Shown one piece after another: positions 9,780 through 18,040 of a stretch of DNA of 64,000 bases; within the stretch, counting starts at the first letter, position 1; every line of letters begins with the position of its first letter. The DNA is from Atopobium sp. oral taxon 416. GTDB taxonomy: Bacteria > Actinomycetota > Coriobacteriia > Coriobacteriales > Atopobiaceae. Position numbers and translations under genes: made by a program. Where the stretch lies: positions 2,852,001 to 2,916,000 of the forward strand of contig NZ_CP072380.1 in assembly GCF_018128285.1 (NCBI RefSeq). The letters run 5' to 3'. The notes beneath the pieces are model-generated. The model had not been told where the DNA came from and did not search any database. It worked only from the letters and a program-made list of their open reading frames with translations.

Positions 9780-10565
9780 ATGCTCATCGCAGTCGATGTG
9801 GGTAACACGCAGACCACTCTGGGGCTCTTCGATGCGGAAGGGACGCAGAGGAAGTGTTGGCGGCTCAAAACGAGCCGTGAGGACACCTCCGATGATATTC
9901 TGATCAAGCTTCACTCACTGCTGACCACCGCCGACTACAGATCTGTCCACATCGACCACGCCGGCGTCGCCAGCGTGGTCCCTGCCCTCAATGCCGCCTG
10001 GAACAAGGCTCTATTCACCATCACCGGCAAAAAGCCGCTGACGGTTTCAGCGTCGCAGGAGCACTCCATCCCCCTCAGCATCCCCTATCCCCAGACGATC
10101 GGGGCAGACCGCATCTGTAACGCTATCGCCGCCCGCACCACCTACGGGGCGCCGGTCATCGTCGTGGACTTCGGCACTGCAACCAATATCGATGTAGTGG
10201 ATCAGAAAGGAGCCTTTCGGGGAGGCGCCATCGCGCCGGGCCTCATGCTCTCGGCAAGTGCGCTCTTTCAGCGTGCCGCGCAGCTCGCCTCAATCCCGAT
10301 CGAAGCCCCAAAGCAAGCGCTCGGTGAAGACACCAAAGGGGCGCTGCAGTCCGGTCTCGTTATCGGCACCGCCTGCATGATAGAAGGCCTGGTAGGCCGC
10401 ATCAAAGACGAGCTTTCCATCCAGGATGCACCGGTGATCGCAACCGGCGGCCTCTCCACCGTCATCAGCAGAGCCACCGATCTCTTCACTGAGGTCGACC
10501 CCTCGCTGACGCTGCGGGGCATCTATACGATCTGGCACGATCAAGAGGCTGTAAACAGCGACTAA
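9780..10565 (+). CDS. coaX: Type III pantothenate kinase
   Basis: First step of CoA synthesis: pantothenate + ATP to 4'-phosphopantothenate. The 261-residue protein begins with the ASKHA phosphate loop MLIAVDVGNTQTTLGL; GADRICNAIAA and VVDFGTATNIDVV are the other CoaX signatures, with the pantothenate-contacting GAIAPGLMLS segment after them. It is convergent with the BirA-like gene, overlapping it by 4 bp. CoaX and BirA genes are frequent neighbours. The start has only a weak upstream purine tract (GAAGGA). Confidence 0.95.
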   Translation: MLIAVDVGNTQTTLGLFDAEGTQRKCWRLKTSREDTSDDILIKLHSLLTTADYRSVHIDHAGVASVVPALNAAWNKALFTITGKKPLTVSASQEHSIPLSIPYPQTIGADRICNAIAARTTYGAPVIVVDFGTATNIDVVDQKGAFRGGAIAPGLMLSASALFQRAAQLASIPIEAPKQALGEDTKGALQSGLVIGTACMIEGLVGRIKDELSIQDAPVIATGGLSTVISRATDLFTEVDPSLTLRGIYTIWHDQEAVNSD

Positions 10566-11287
10566 TGCTGAGCCCGGCGCATTGAGGCTTCCTCGTGAGA
10601 GAAGCTGATCTCGCTGCCGTCGTCGGCAACCACTGAGGCTCTGCCCCAGACATCGACGCCCGCGAAGCGTCCCTGAGCCTTGAGGCAACCGTTCGGATAG
10701 CGGATCTCCACCCGCTCTCCCATTGCGTCGAGCGCATCAAAGTAATCGTTCAATACCGGAGCAAGCGGTCCAGCACCACCCTGTGAGAATCCCTGTTCCC
10801 AACCGCGCAGTGCGGAGAGGATCTCATCTCTGAGCGTTGCGGCAAGCTCACGGTCTGAAAGGTCACTCTGCACTCTGCACTCTTCTAGTAGGGCGCAGGC
10901 GTGCGTACCCTCATCGAGCGCTTTAAGCGGCAAGGTCAGCTGCGCGACCGCAAAGATCCCGCCTTTCCCATACCCTGCATGGGTCTCAAGGCTCACGAGC
11001 GGTTTGGTGTCGTGCACTACCGCATAGGGCCAGCCGATGCACATCTCATCTGCACAGAGTCTATCGAGGGCTTCACGGATACCGAGGCTCACCACGTAGG
11101 GAAGGCCTTCAAGGTATCCCATCGCCACCTGAGGGCGCAGGATATAGGCAACCTCAAGCGACTCGATACTATCCTCCTGGTCCTGGACCCGTGAGAATGC
11201 GCCGCTTCCCTCGTCGGCTCCCTGGTAGGCACGATTCTGCAGCTCAGCTGTATCGACGCCGCCGGACATCTCCTGAAGATCTGCCAT
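10562..11287 (-). CDS. BirA/LplA-like protein lacking the biotin-ligase catalytic motifs
   Basis: 241 residues. The middle (GLPYVVSLGIREAL...CIGWPYAVV) aligns with the BPL core 'GLSLVAGLAVAEAL...LKWPNDVL', and the C-terminal 45 residues (RYPNGCLKAQGRFAGVDVWG) match the BPL C-terminal SH3-like domain. However, the GRGRxxR adenylate-binding loop is absent (region reads GSGAFSRVQDQ), and KWPND is GWPYA, so the catalytic Lys is gone. This suggests a non-catalytic paralogue, perhaps binding or regulatory. ATG at 11287 was chosen because GAGG lies 5 nt upstream and just 2 nt separate it from the folP-folK stop. Confidence 0.6.
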   Translation of the reverse strand: MADLQEMSGGVDTAELQNRAYQGADEGSGAFSRVQDQEDSIESLEVAYILRPQVAMGYLEGLPYVVSLGIREALDRLCADEMCIGWPYAVVHDTKPLVSLETHAGYGKGGIFAVAQLTLPLKALDEGTHACALLEECRVQSDLSDRELAATLRDEILSALRGWEQGFSQGGAGPLAPVLNDYFDALDAMGERVEIRYPNGCLKAQGRFAGVDVWGRASVVADDGSEISFSHEEASMRRAQH

Positions 11288-11289
11288 CG

Positions 11290-12741
11290 CTACCTCAGAT
11301 CCTCCCAACCTAAGACGCCGAGCTCGCCTTTCATGCGGCCCACGCGCTTCTCAGGCGCCACCACGTCGACGCCGCTGTGCTTTAAGAACCGTACCGGGTC
11401 GTGCATCAGATCTTCCATCGGCACGAGCACATAGTCGCGCTCCCCCAACCCTTTGAGAGGTAGGGTCAGCTTTCTGCCGGCGTGCTCTTCCCCCTCATAC
11501 CAGCACAGGTCCAAATCGATCGTGCGCGGTCCGGGTTTGGTCGCGCCCTCTACACGGGTGCGACCGAGCTTGGTCTCGATATCAAGCAGCTTATCGACCA
11601 ACACGAGTGGATGCAGCTCCGTCCTAATCTCTGCCACGGCATTTGCCACGGGTGTTGCGATCCCGTAGGCCGGCTCCGTCTCATAGGCTTTGCTGACATT
11701 CACCACGCATGTCATCGGCAACTCGTCGATCATATGGGTCGCCTTTGCCATCGTGTCCATCTCCTGCTCAGCGTCCCCCACATTGGAGCCGAGCGAGATA
11801 AAGGCCTGACGGGAGTCCGGGTGGCGCACCGCCCAGAAGGTATTGACCGCCTGGGAGACCACCGCCACGTTGTGGACGCGCAGCAAGCGTGCCCCACCTT
11901 CGATTGCGGCCAGGCACACCCCGATCGTCGCGGCGTCGCGCGCTTTGGCGTCCTTCACGCCGCAGACCGCGCCCACGAAGCGCTTGCGCGAGGGGGCACA
12001 CAGGTAGGGGTAGCCCATGCTCACCATCTTACTCGTGGCGCGCTGAATTACGATGTCCTCGTCGGCGAACTTATCGAAGCCGGGACCTGGGTCGATGCAG
12101 ATGCGGTCGTGACTGATGCCCGCCCGCATCAGCTTGCGGGCCTGGTCACCCAGAAAACCCATAACCTGGCGCATGATCGGGGCCTCTTCAGGCATCGTGA
12201 AGCGGCGCATCGAGGGGACGCGCCGGGCGATCGGCCGGTTCGGCCGATCGACATCCAGCTGCACGGTCTGACGGGTCGCATGCGTCCCGAGCCCCATCTT
12301 GTTCCAGTACATCACGATCAGGCCACAGTCGGTATCTGCAACGACGTCGACCATCGCCGGGTCAGTGAAGCCGGTGACGTCGTTGATGATCGAGGCGCCC
12401 GCATCCAGGACCGCCGCCGCCACGCTGGCGTGGCGGGTATCCACCGAGACGCAGGCCCCTGCCGCAACCAGTTTCTTCACGACCGGAAGGACGCGCCTGA
12501 GCTCTTCTGAAGGCTCCACCGCCTCGGCGCCGGGACGGGTGGACTCTCCCCCGACATCGATGAGGTCAGCCCCGTCGTCGAGCATCTTCATGCCAGCTTC
12601 AAACGCTTCATCGACATTCGCGTAGGATCCCCCATCACTGAAGGAATCCGGGGTAACATTGAGAATGCCCATAATACGTGGACGAGTCAGAGAAATCTCG
12701 TGTCCTGCACACGTCCATGTGGCATAGTCTTCTCTGAGCAT
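11290..12741 (-). CDS. Fused dihydropteroate synthase / HPPK (FolP-FolK)
   Basis: Bifunctional folate enzyme of 483 residues. The N-terminal half is DHPS: GILNVTPDSFSDGG, GADLIDVGGESTRPGA, SVDTRHASVA, IINDVTGF, and RAGISHDRICIDPGPGF. The C-terminal 160 residues are HPPK: AFISLGSNVGD, YETEPAYGI, and GPRTIDLDLCWY. HPPK makes DHPP and DHPS couples it to pABA, so the fusion joins consecutive steps. ATG at 12741 follows a perfect AGGAGG at 6 nt; upstream codons are rejected. The usual DHPS Lys motif near 'KRFVG' is present (APSRKRFVGAV). This is the target class of sulfonamides. Confidence 0.93.
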   Translation of the reverse strand: MLREDYATWTCAGHEISLTRPRIMGILNVTPDSFSDGGSYANVDEAFEAGMKMLDDGADLIDVGGESTRPGAEAVEPSEELRRVLPVVKKLVAAGACVSVDTRHASVAAAVLDAGASIINDVTGFTDPAMVDVVADTDCGLIVMYWNKMGLGTHATRQTVQLDVDRPNRPIARRVPSMRRFTMPEEAPIMRQVMGFLGDQARKLMRAGISHDRICIDPGPGFDKFADEDIVIQRATSKMVSMGYPYLCAPSRKRFVGAVCGVKDAKARDAATIGVCLAAIEGGARLLRVHNVAVVSQAVNTFWAVRHPDSRQAFISLGSNVGDAEQEMDTMAKATHMIDELPMTCVVNVSKAYETEPAYGIATPVANAVAEIRTELHPLVLVDKLLDIETKLGRTRVEGATKPGPRTIDLDLCWYEGEEHAGRKLTLPLKGLGERDYVLVPMEDLMHDPVRFLKHSGVDVVAPEKRVGRMKGELGVLGWEDLR

Positions 12742-12824
12742 CAAATCCTCCTGAACATAAAAAACAAAGCGTTGAGCACTTTGATTGTAATGGTTGTATA
12801 CACAACTGCCCATTACAGAAACTT

Positions 12825-13565
12825 TCAGAAATCAAACGTTTTGGCGATATCGCAGGCGCAGACCAGATCCGCTGAGCGATCCTGTGGGGTCGCCTGCAAA
12901 TTGCAGATCACCAGCTCGTCACCGTTGAAGTAGTTGGCTAGACTGGCCGCCGGATACACCACGAGCGAAGTGCCGCCGATGATCAGCATGTCGCAGGCCG
13001 CGATCTCTTTAACAGCCCCGAGGAGGTTCTCCTCCTTCAGGTTCTCCCCATAGAGGACCACATCCGGTTTCACGACGCCACCGCACTTCGGGCATTTTGG
13101 TACGCCCTCGGTTGAAAGGATCCACTCCTCAGAGTAGACTGCCCCACACGTCTGGCAGATATTGCGGTGCGTGGAGCCGTGTAACTCGATCACATGCTTG
13201 GAGCCTGCCGCCTGGTGCAACCCGTCGATATTTTGGGTGATCACGCAGGAGACTTTCCCCTGCTGCTCCAGCTGTGCAAGCTTTCTGTGGCACTGGTTGG
13301 GTTTGGCACCCGGGACGCACATCACGTGGCGGTAGAAATCAAAGAACTCTTCGCGGTGGTCCATATAAAATTCGTGTGAGAGCATCTCTTCAGGCGGATA
13401 CTTGTAGCCGCGCTGGTTATATAGACCATTGGGACTGCGAAAATCAGGAATACCACTGGCCGTGGAGACACCGGCGCCGCCAAAGAAGACGACATCGTGC
13501 GCTTTATCGATGAGCCCTTTCAGCGTTTGCGCTGCTTTGCCTGGATCGCTTATATAGTCACCCAT
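12825..13565 (-). CDS. cobB: NAD-dependent protein deacylase (sirtuin)
   Basis: 246-residue class U/M sirtuin. NAD-binding GAGVSTASGIPDFRS (30-44), TQNIDGLHQ (110-117), catalytic His129 in ELHGS, and a Zn site of C137, C140, C158 and C161. The C-terminal GTSLVVYPAA binds the ribose. It removes acetyl groups from lysines (e.g. acetyl-CoA synthetase in other bacteria). The Tyr/Arg pair typical of desuccinylases is not evident, so a deacetylase is more likely. It is 84 bp upstream of folP-folK on the same strand. Confidence 0.93.
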   Translation of the reverse strand: MGDYISDPGKAAQTLKGLIDKAHDVVFFGGAGVSTASGIPDFRSPNGLYNQRGYKYPPEEMLSHEFYMDHREEFFDFYRHVMCVPGAKPNQCHRKLAQLEQQGKVSCVITQNIDGLHQAAGSKHVIELHGSTHRNICQTCGAVYSEEWILSTEGVPKCPKCGGVVKPDVVLYGENLKEENLLGAVKEIAACDMLIIGGTSLVVYPAASLANYFNGDELVICNLQATPQDRSADLVCACDIAKTFDF

Positions 13566-13666
13566 GGTTTTCCCTTCCCTTTTCCTTTACAGTTGATAAG
13601 GCTCCTCTAGCTTATACCAAGCTGCGCTGAGTACCTCTTTTGGTTGTTCTGAAAGGTATGAGACAA

Positions 13667-14572
13667 ATGATACCAACCGAAACCCATCTCGCCCATGTTC
13701 CCGATACAGCCCTGCTCTTTGAAGGCGGCGGCTACCGAGCGAGCTATACTGCGGGGTTTGCAAGCGTTCTGTTAGAGCACAAGGTTCAGTTCGACGTGGT
13801 GTGCGGCGTGAGTGCCGGGGCCTCCCATACGGTCGACTACGTCTCACGCGACCTCAAGCGCATCCATGATTCGTTTATCACACTTTCCGACCGCAGGCCA
13901 CAGTCAGGCGGCATCCGTTCTTTCCTCCATGGCAACGGCTACTTCAATGCAGACTACGACTATATGGGCTGCATCGAGGATAACTACATGCCCTTTGACT
14001 GGAAAGCCTACTGCGAAAACCCGGCGAACGTCGCAATCGAAAGCTTCGAGGCGGACACCGGCAAGTCCGCGGTGTGGACCAAGAAGGATATGCCGACATT
14101 GCGGTCGATGATGGAGCACGTACGGGCAAGCTCGACCTTGCCGGGTATGATGAATCCGATCAAGATCAACGGCCACACGATGTTCGACGGTGGGATCGGT
14201 GCCGGAGCTGGCCTGCCGCTGCAGATGGTCAGGGACACCGGCGTAAAGCGGGTCTTTGTTCTGGCGACCCGTCCCTTTGGCTACCGCAAGAAGCCGGTCA
14301 GCCGTGCCTTAAAGCGCCTCTACGCCAGAGTCTCACAGGGCTTCAAGCCACTCTATCAGGCACTGGTCACCCGCAACGAGCGCTACAACGCCTCACTTGA
14401 CCGACTGAGAGAGCTCGTCGAGCAGGGCATCGCCTACGTGGTCTACCCGGATGAGATGCCCGTGAAGAACACGACGAACAACCGCCAAAAGCTCGAGGAT
14501 TCCTACATCAAGGGCTACACACAGGGCCTCAACGACTGGCCCACGTGGCAAAAATGGCTGTTTGAGGCGTAG
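13667..14572 (+). CDS. Patatin-like phospholipase
   Basis: 301 residues. It shows the patatin oxyanion loop EGGGYRASY (19-27), nucleophile elbow GVSAG with Ser49, and catalytic Asp174 in FDGGIG, giving the Ser-Asp dyad of this family (YjjU/RssA-like bacterial group). No signal peptide, so cytoplasmic. Substrate unknown; probably a lipid acyl hydrolase. The start chosen is ATG at 13667 with AAGG 10 nt upstream; ATG at 13658 is possible but overlaps its own binding site. It is divergent from cobB. Confidence 0.87.
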   Translation: MIPTETHLAHVPDTALLFEGGGYRASYTAGFASVLLEHKVQFDVVCGVSAGASHTVDYVSRDLKRIHDSFITLSDRRPQSGGIRSFLHGNGYFNADYDYMGCIEDNYMPFDWKAYCENPANVAIESFEADTGKSAVWTKKDMPTLRSMMEHVRASSTLPGMMNPIKINGHTMFDGGIGAGAGLPLQMVRDTGVKRVFVLATRPFGYRKKPVSRALKRLYARVSQGFKPLYQALVTRNERYNASLDRLRELVEQGIAYVVYPDEMPVKNTTNNRQKLEDSYIKGYTQGLNDWPTWQKWLFEA

Positions 14573-14615
14573 GGGACCACACATATATACACGTTACCTG
14601 ATCGAGGGGAACCAT

Positions 14616-15398
14616 ATGGATAGTGAACCGTCGGTGAAAAAATGTATCTCCTGGAACGTCAATGGCCTGCGTGCCGTCCTCAAGAAGAGTCCGAACTTCA
14701 TGGAGGTCTTCAATGACTTCGATGCGGATGTCTTTGCAATCCAGGAGACGAAGTGCCAGGAGGGGCAGGTCAACCTCAAACTGCCCGGCTACACCCAAAC
14801 CTGGAGCTATGCGGCGCGCAAGGGCTACTCCGGCACCGCAGTCTTCTCCGAAGAAGAGCCGCTGCAGGTGATCCGTGAGATCGGCTCCCCTGTCGCCGAG
14901 GACGAGGGCAGGGTCTGCGCACTTGAGTTTTCAACTTATTGGTTTGTCGACGTGTATACGCCCAACTCCAAGCAGGGCTTGACCAGACTCGATGAGCGGA
15001 TGGTCTGGGACAAGTGCTACCGTGAGTTCCTGTCCAAGCTGGCGAAGGATAAGCCGGTCGTCACCTGTGGAGACTTCAATGTCGCCCACGAGGAGATCGA
15101 CCTGAAGAACCCAGGCACCAACCACGAAAACGCCGGCTTCTCCGACCAGGAGCGCGCCGATTTCACCGACCTTCTGAACGCGGGATTCCACGACACCTTC
15201 CGTGAGGCCCATCCCACACTCGAGGGAGCCTACAGTTGGTGGAGCTACCGGATGCGTGCACGCCAGAAGGGTATCGGCTGGAGAATCGACTACTTCCTGG
15301 TCTCTGACAATGCAGCTAAAGCAGTGTGCAACACCGCGATCCACGACGAGATCTTCGGCAGCGATCACTGCCCGATCGAGCTGGATATCGCCTTATAA
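14616..15398 (+). CDS. xth: Exodeoxyribonuclease III / AP endonuclease
   Basis: Base-excision repair: cuts at abasic sites and trims 3' blocks. The 260-residue product has the ExoIII motifs: ISWNVNGLRA, IQETKCQ (metal Glu), YTPNSKQGLTRLDERMVWD, GDFNVAHEEIDL, and the catalytic C-terminal SDHCPIEL. ATG at 14616 has GAGGGG upstream. The gene lies 43 bp after the patatin gene and may be co-transcribed with it. Its end overlaps the convergent PHP gene by 6 bp. Confidence 0.95.
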   Translation: MDSEPSVKKCISWNVNGLRAVLKKSPNFMEVFNDFDADVFAIQETKCQEGQVNLKLPGYTQTWSYAARKGYSGTAVFSEEEPLQVIREIGSPVAEDEGRVCALEFSTYWFVDVYTPNSKQGLTRLDERMVWDKCYREFLSKLAKDKPVVTCGDFNVAHEEIDLKNPGTNHENAGFSDQERADFTDLLNAGFHDTFREAHPTLEGAYSWWSYRMRARQKGIGWRIDYFLVSDNAAKAVCNTAIHDEIFGSDHCPIELDIAL

Positions 15399-16199
15399 GG
15401 TAACATCCGCCACGTGAGCTTCCCGCAACGTATCCAAAAAAGCCTTCGCTGAACGGGTTGCAATCAGCTCCTCGGGGAAGTGGATCTGCTCAAGCATCCG
15501 CTTTGTTCTGTCAAGCTGGCCGATCTCACAGGAGATATGAGCATCGCTGTTGACCGCAATCTTAACACTGAGCTCTGCACAACGCTCGGCAATTTTTGTG
15601 CACCGCTGGATCCGCTTCTCTGAGGCGTGGTCAAAGGAGTGCTCATTGATCTCGATCATCTTACCTAGATCCTTTGCGGCGGTAAGCACTGCGTCAAGAT
15701 CAAACGGGACCCCTGCCCGTCCCGGATGGCCGATAATTGCGACCTTCGGATCCTGCAGGGCGTGGATGTACATATCCGTGGTCTGGACTAGGCTTGCGCC
15801 GCGGGTAAAGTCACCATTGTGGACGCTTGCAACCACGTAGTCGAGCCCGCGGAAGATCCTATCCTTCAGGGTCGTCGGCTTCCGCTTTGACCCATTGATC
15901 CCTTTGGTGATCGGCACTTCCCAACCGAAGAGATGCCCGTCCAGATCCACAATGTCGGCCTCGCAGGCTCTGAGCAGGATTACGTTGTACTGCGTCCATA
16001 CCCGGGGCCAGGCGTCCAGATTGATAAAGTACTGGTAGTTCTTGAATGTCACCTCATTGAACAGCATCGCAGAGAAGTGGTCCGCCGAGCCTAAAAGCTC
16101 AAGTCCCGCTTCATGCGCCGCTGCGACATTCTCCTGAATCGTCGAGTAGGCATGGCGGGAAAAGAGTGTATGGGTATGCGTGTCACATGCAAGTTCCAT
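15393..16199 (-). CDS. PHP-domain phosphoesterase (YcdX-like)
   Basis: 268 residues. The PHP metal ligands are visible: DTHTHTLFSRHAYST at the N-terminus, a GSADH motif, the internal ASVHNGDF, IGHPGR, EINEHSF, and NSDAHISCEIG near the C-terminus. These give the trinuclear metal site of the YcdX/histidinol-phosphatase superfamily. There are no histidine genes nearby, so the physiological substrate is unknown. ATG at 16199 fits the MELACDTHTH start, with AGGGTGG upstream. Confidence 0.85.
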   Translation of the reverse strand: MELACDTHTHTLFSRHAYSTIQENVAAAHEAGLELLGSADHFSAMLFNEVTFKNYQYFINLDAWPRVWTQYNVILLRACEADIVDLDGHLFGWEVPITKGINGSKRKPTTLKDRIFRGLDYVVASVHNGDFTRGASLVQTTDMYIHALQDPKVAIIGHPGRAGVPFDLDAVLTAAKDLGKMIEINEHSFDHASEKRIQRCTKIAERCAELSVKIAVNSDAHISCEIGQLDRTKRMLEQIHFPEELIATRSAKAFLDTLREAHVADVTL

Positions 16200-16272
16200 G
16201 GAATCAACCACCCTAACTGCCAGGCATCAGCAGTGCCTCCGCGCTTGATCCGTAGGAGGCACTGTTCAAAAT

Positions 16273-16704
16273 CTATTGCTTCGTATCGTTTTCGCTGTCG
16301 CGTGCAGCCTTCAGCTGTTTCTCGAGGAGCTTGGCCTTTGCATCCGCTACGGCAGCCTTCGCCTCCGCGGCTTCAAGTTTGGCCTCCGCCGCCTTCACCG
16401 CAAGCTCATCGGGACTGAGCTTTGAGTAGTCCGGATGCTCTGCAGCTCTCTGTTTCTGCGGGGTACCCCTGAGTACAGCGCGGGGGCTGGGGGCTTCGCC
16501 CTTCGCCCAACTCGTGACGGCGGTCACAACCCGCTCGGCGTTTTGCTCCTGCAGTTTTGAAAGGTACACGCTGCAGGCGGCCCCGTTGTGCTTTGGATCC
16601 ACCTTCGGATCCTTGGACATGCACACAGTTTTCGTTCTCAGGACGCCGCTTCGCTCCACTCCGAACATGCAGGTGTCACAGCTGCGTTGATGCTTGTTCG
16701 CCAT
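16273..16704 (-). CDS. Conserved-looking Cys-rich / Ala-rich coiled-coil protein, function unknown
   Basis: 143 residues. The N-terminal 55 residues have four Cys in CDTCMFG...VCMSKDPK...GAACSVY, a possible metal site. The C-terminal 60 residues (AVKAAEAKLEAAEAKAAVAD) are strongly helical and Ala/Glu/Lys-rich, a likely coiled coil. ATG at 16704 is 1 nt after the stop of the upstream aminotransferase gene, so translation is probably coupled. Longer upstream starts would overlap that gene and are not supported. Confidence 0.7.
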   Translation of the reverse strand: MANKHQRSCDTCMFGVERSGVLRTKTVCMSKDPKVDPKHNGAACSVYLSKLQEQNAERVVTAVTSWAKGEAPSPRAVLRGTPQKQRAAEHPDYSKLSPDELAVKAAEAKLEAAEAKAAVADAKAKLLEKQLKAARDSENDTKQ

Positions 16705-16705
16705 A

Positions 16706-17872
16706 TCAGTACTGCTCGGCGAGCTTTTCCCACGCCGGCATAGAGTTCCCGATGATCTCATAGTTGACACAGTAACCGACACGGACCCAGCCCTTGCAGC
16801 CGAAGGAGTCAGACGGCACCGGGAGCAGCTCAAACTGCTTTGCTTTCTCAAAGAAGGCGTTCGCATCAGGCTCCAGTGACTTCACCCACAGATAGAAGGC
16901 ACCCTGCGGCTCGATGAAGGAGTAGCCGAGCTTACTTAAGCCCTCAGTCAAGGCTTTGCGATTCTTTGCATACGCCTCAATGTTTGACGGCACATCGCAG
17001 CAGTCTGCAATGACACGCTGGAACAGCGCCGGTGCACAGACGAAGCCGAGGGAGCGGCCGGCACCTGCCACAGCGGGGATCAGCTTATCGTGAAACGGGT
17101 TGGTGTCCGGAACCAGCACCCAGCCGATACGCTCGCCCGGAAGCGAGAGGCTCTTTGAGTAGCTGTAGGTCACCATCGTGTTCGGATAGATGCTCGGGAC
17201 CCAAGGCACCTTGGCGCCGTAGACGATTTCACGGTACGGCTCGTCGGTCACAAGGCAGATATTGTGGTCAGCATTGGTCAAAACCTCTGCCAGATCCTTG
17301 AGGTTCTGCTCAGAGTAGACAGAGCCGACCGGGTTGTTCGGGCTGTTGATTACGACAGCCTTGGTCTTCGAGGTGATCGCGTTCTCGACCGCCTCCACAT
17401 CGATCTGGAAAGTCTTCTGATCCGCCAGTACCTCGACGCAATGGGCGCCAGTAGCCTCGATAAAGACCTTGTACTCCGGGAAGTATGGGGCGATAACGAT
17501 CACCTCATCGCCGGGGTTGTACAGCGTGTGGAAGGAGATAGTGAGGGCTGCTGCAGCGCCGCAGGTGATGTAGAGGTCATTAGCTGAGTAGTTGGTACCG
17601 TAGCGCCTGTTGAGGCTCTTTGCCAGGGTGTCGCGGACAATCGGAAGGCCTGCGGCAGGGGTATATCCGTGGAGCTGTACCGCCGGGAGCGTCAGCGCCT
17701 TCTCAATCGAGAGACGTACCTCTTCAGGAGCCGGTACCGAGGGGTTGCCGAGTGAGAAATCAAAGACCTTGTCTGCACCGATTTCGGCTTTGCGTGCCGC
17801 GCCGTAGGCCGCAATCTCACGGATGGTCGATTTTGAAGCGCCATAGGCGTAGCTTTGTTCATTGATGTCCAT
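16706..17872 (-). CDS. PLP-dependent class I/II aminotransferase
   Basis: 388 residues, fold type I. VFDFSLGNPSVPAPEEV at the N-terminus, NSPNNPVGSVYS (PLP-contacting Asn), the SYSKSLSLPGERIGW segment carrying the PLP Lys, and an Arg near the C-terminus (GWVRVGYC) that binds the substrate carboxylate. Bacterial homologues are usually annotated as aspartate or tyrosine/aromatic aminotransferases; the substrate cannot be decided here. It ends 1 nt before the Cys-rich protein gene. Confidence 0.87.
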   Translation of the reverse strand: MDINEQSYAYGASKSTIREIAAYGAARKAEIGADKVFDFSLGNPSVPAPEEVRLSIEKALTLPAVQLHGYTPAAGLPIVRDTLAKSLNRRYGTNYSANDLYITCGAAAALTISFHTLYNPGDEVIVIAPYFPEYKVFIEATGAHCVEVLADQKTFQIDVEAVENAITSKTKAVVINSPNNPVGSVYSEQNLKDLAEVLTNADHNICLVTDEPYREIVYGAKVPWVPSIYPNTMVTYSYSKSLSLPGERIGWVLVPDTNPFHDKLIPAVAGAGRSLGFVCAPALFQRVIADCCDVPSNIEAYAKNRKALTEGLSKLGYSFIEPQGAFYLWVKSLEPDANAFFEKAKQFELLPVPSDSFGCKGWVRVGYCVNYEIIGNSMPAWEKLAEQY

Positions 17873-18040
17873 ATTCGATTCCTTCTTTAGCGACTGGAAA
17901 ACCCATTGGTTTCTATCGTATATAGGGCAAGGACAGCCCGCAACTGAGCACTATTATCGAACGTTAATACAACCTTTGCAAAAGGCACCTCCCACAGTCC
18001 GTGAAAGGCGCCTTGAGGCTCATGCGTTGATGCGATGCTG

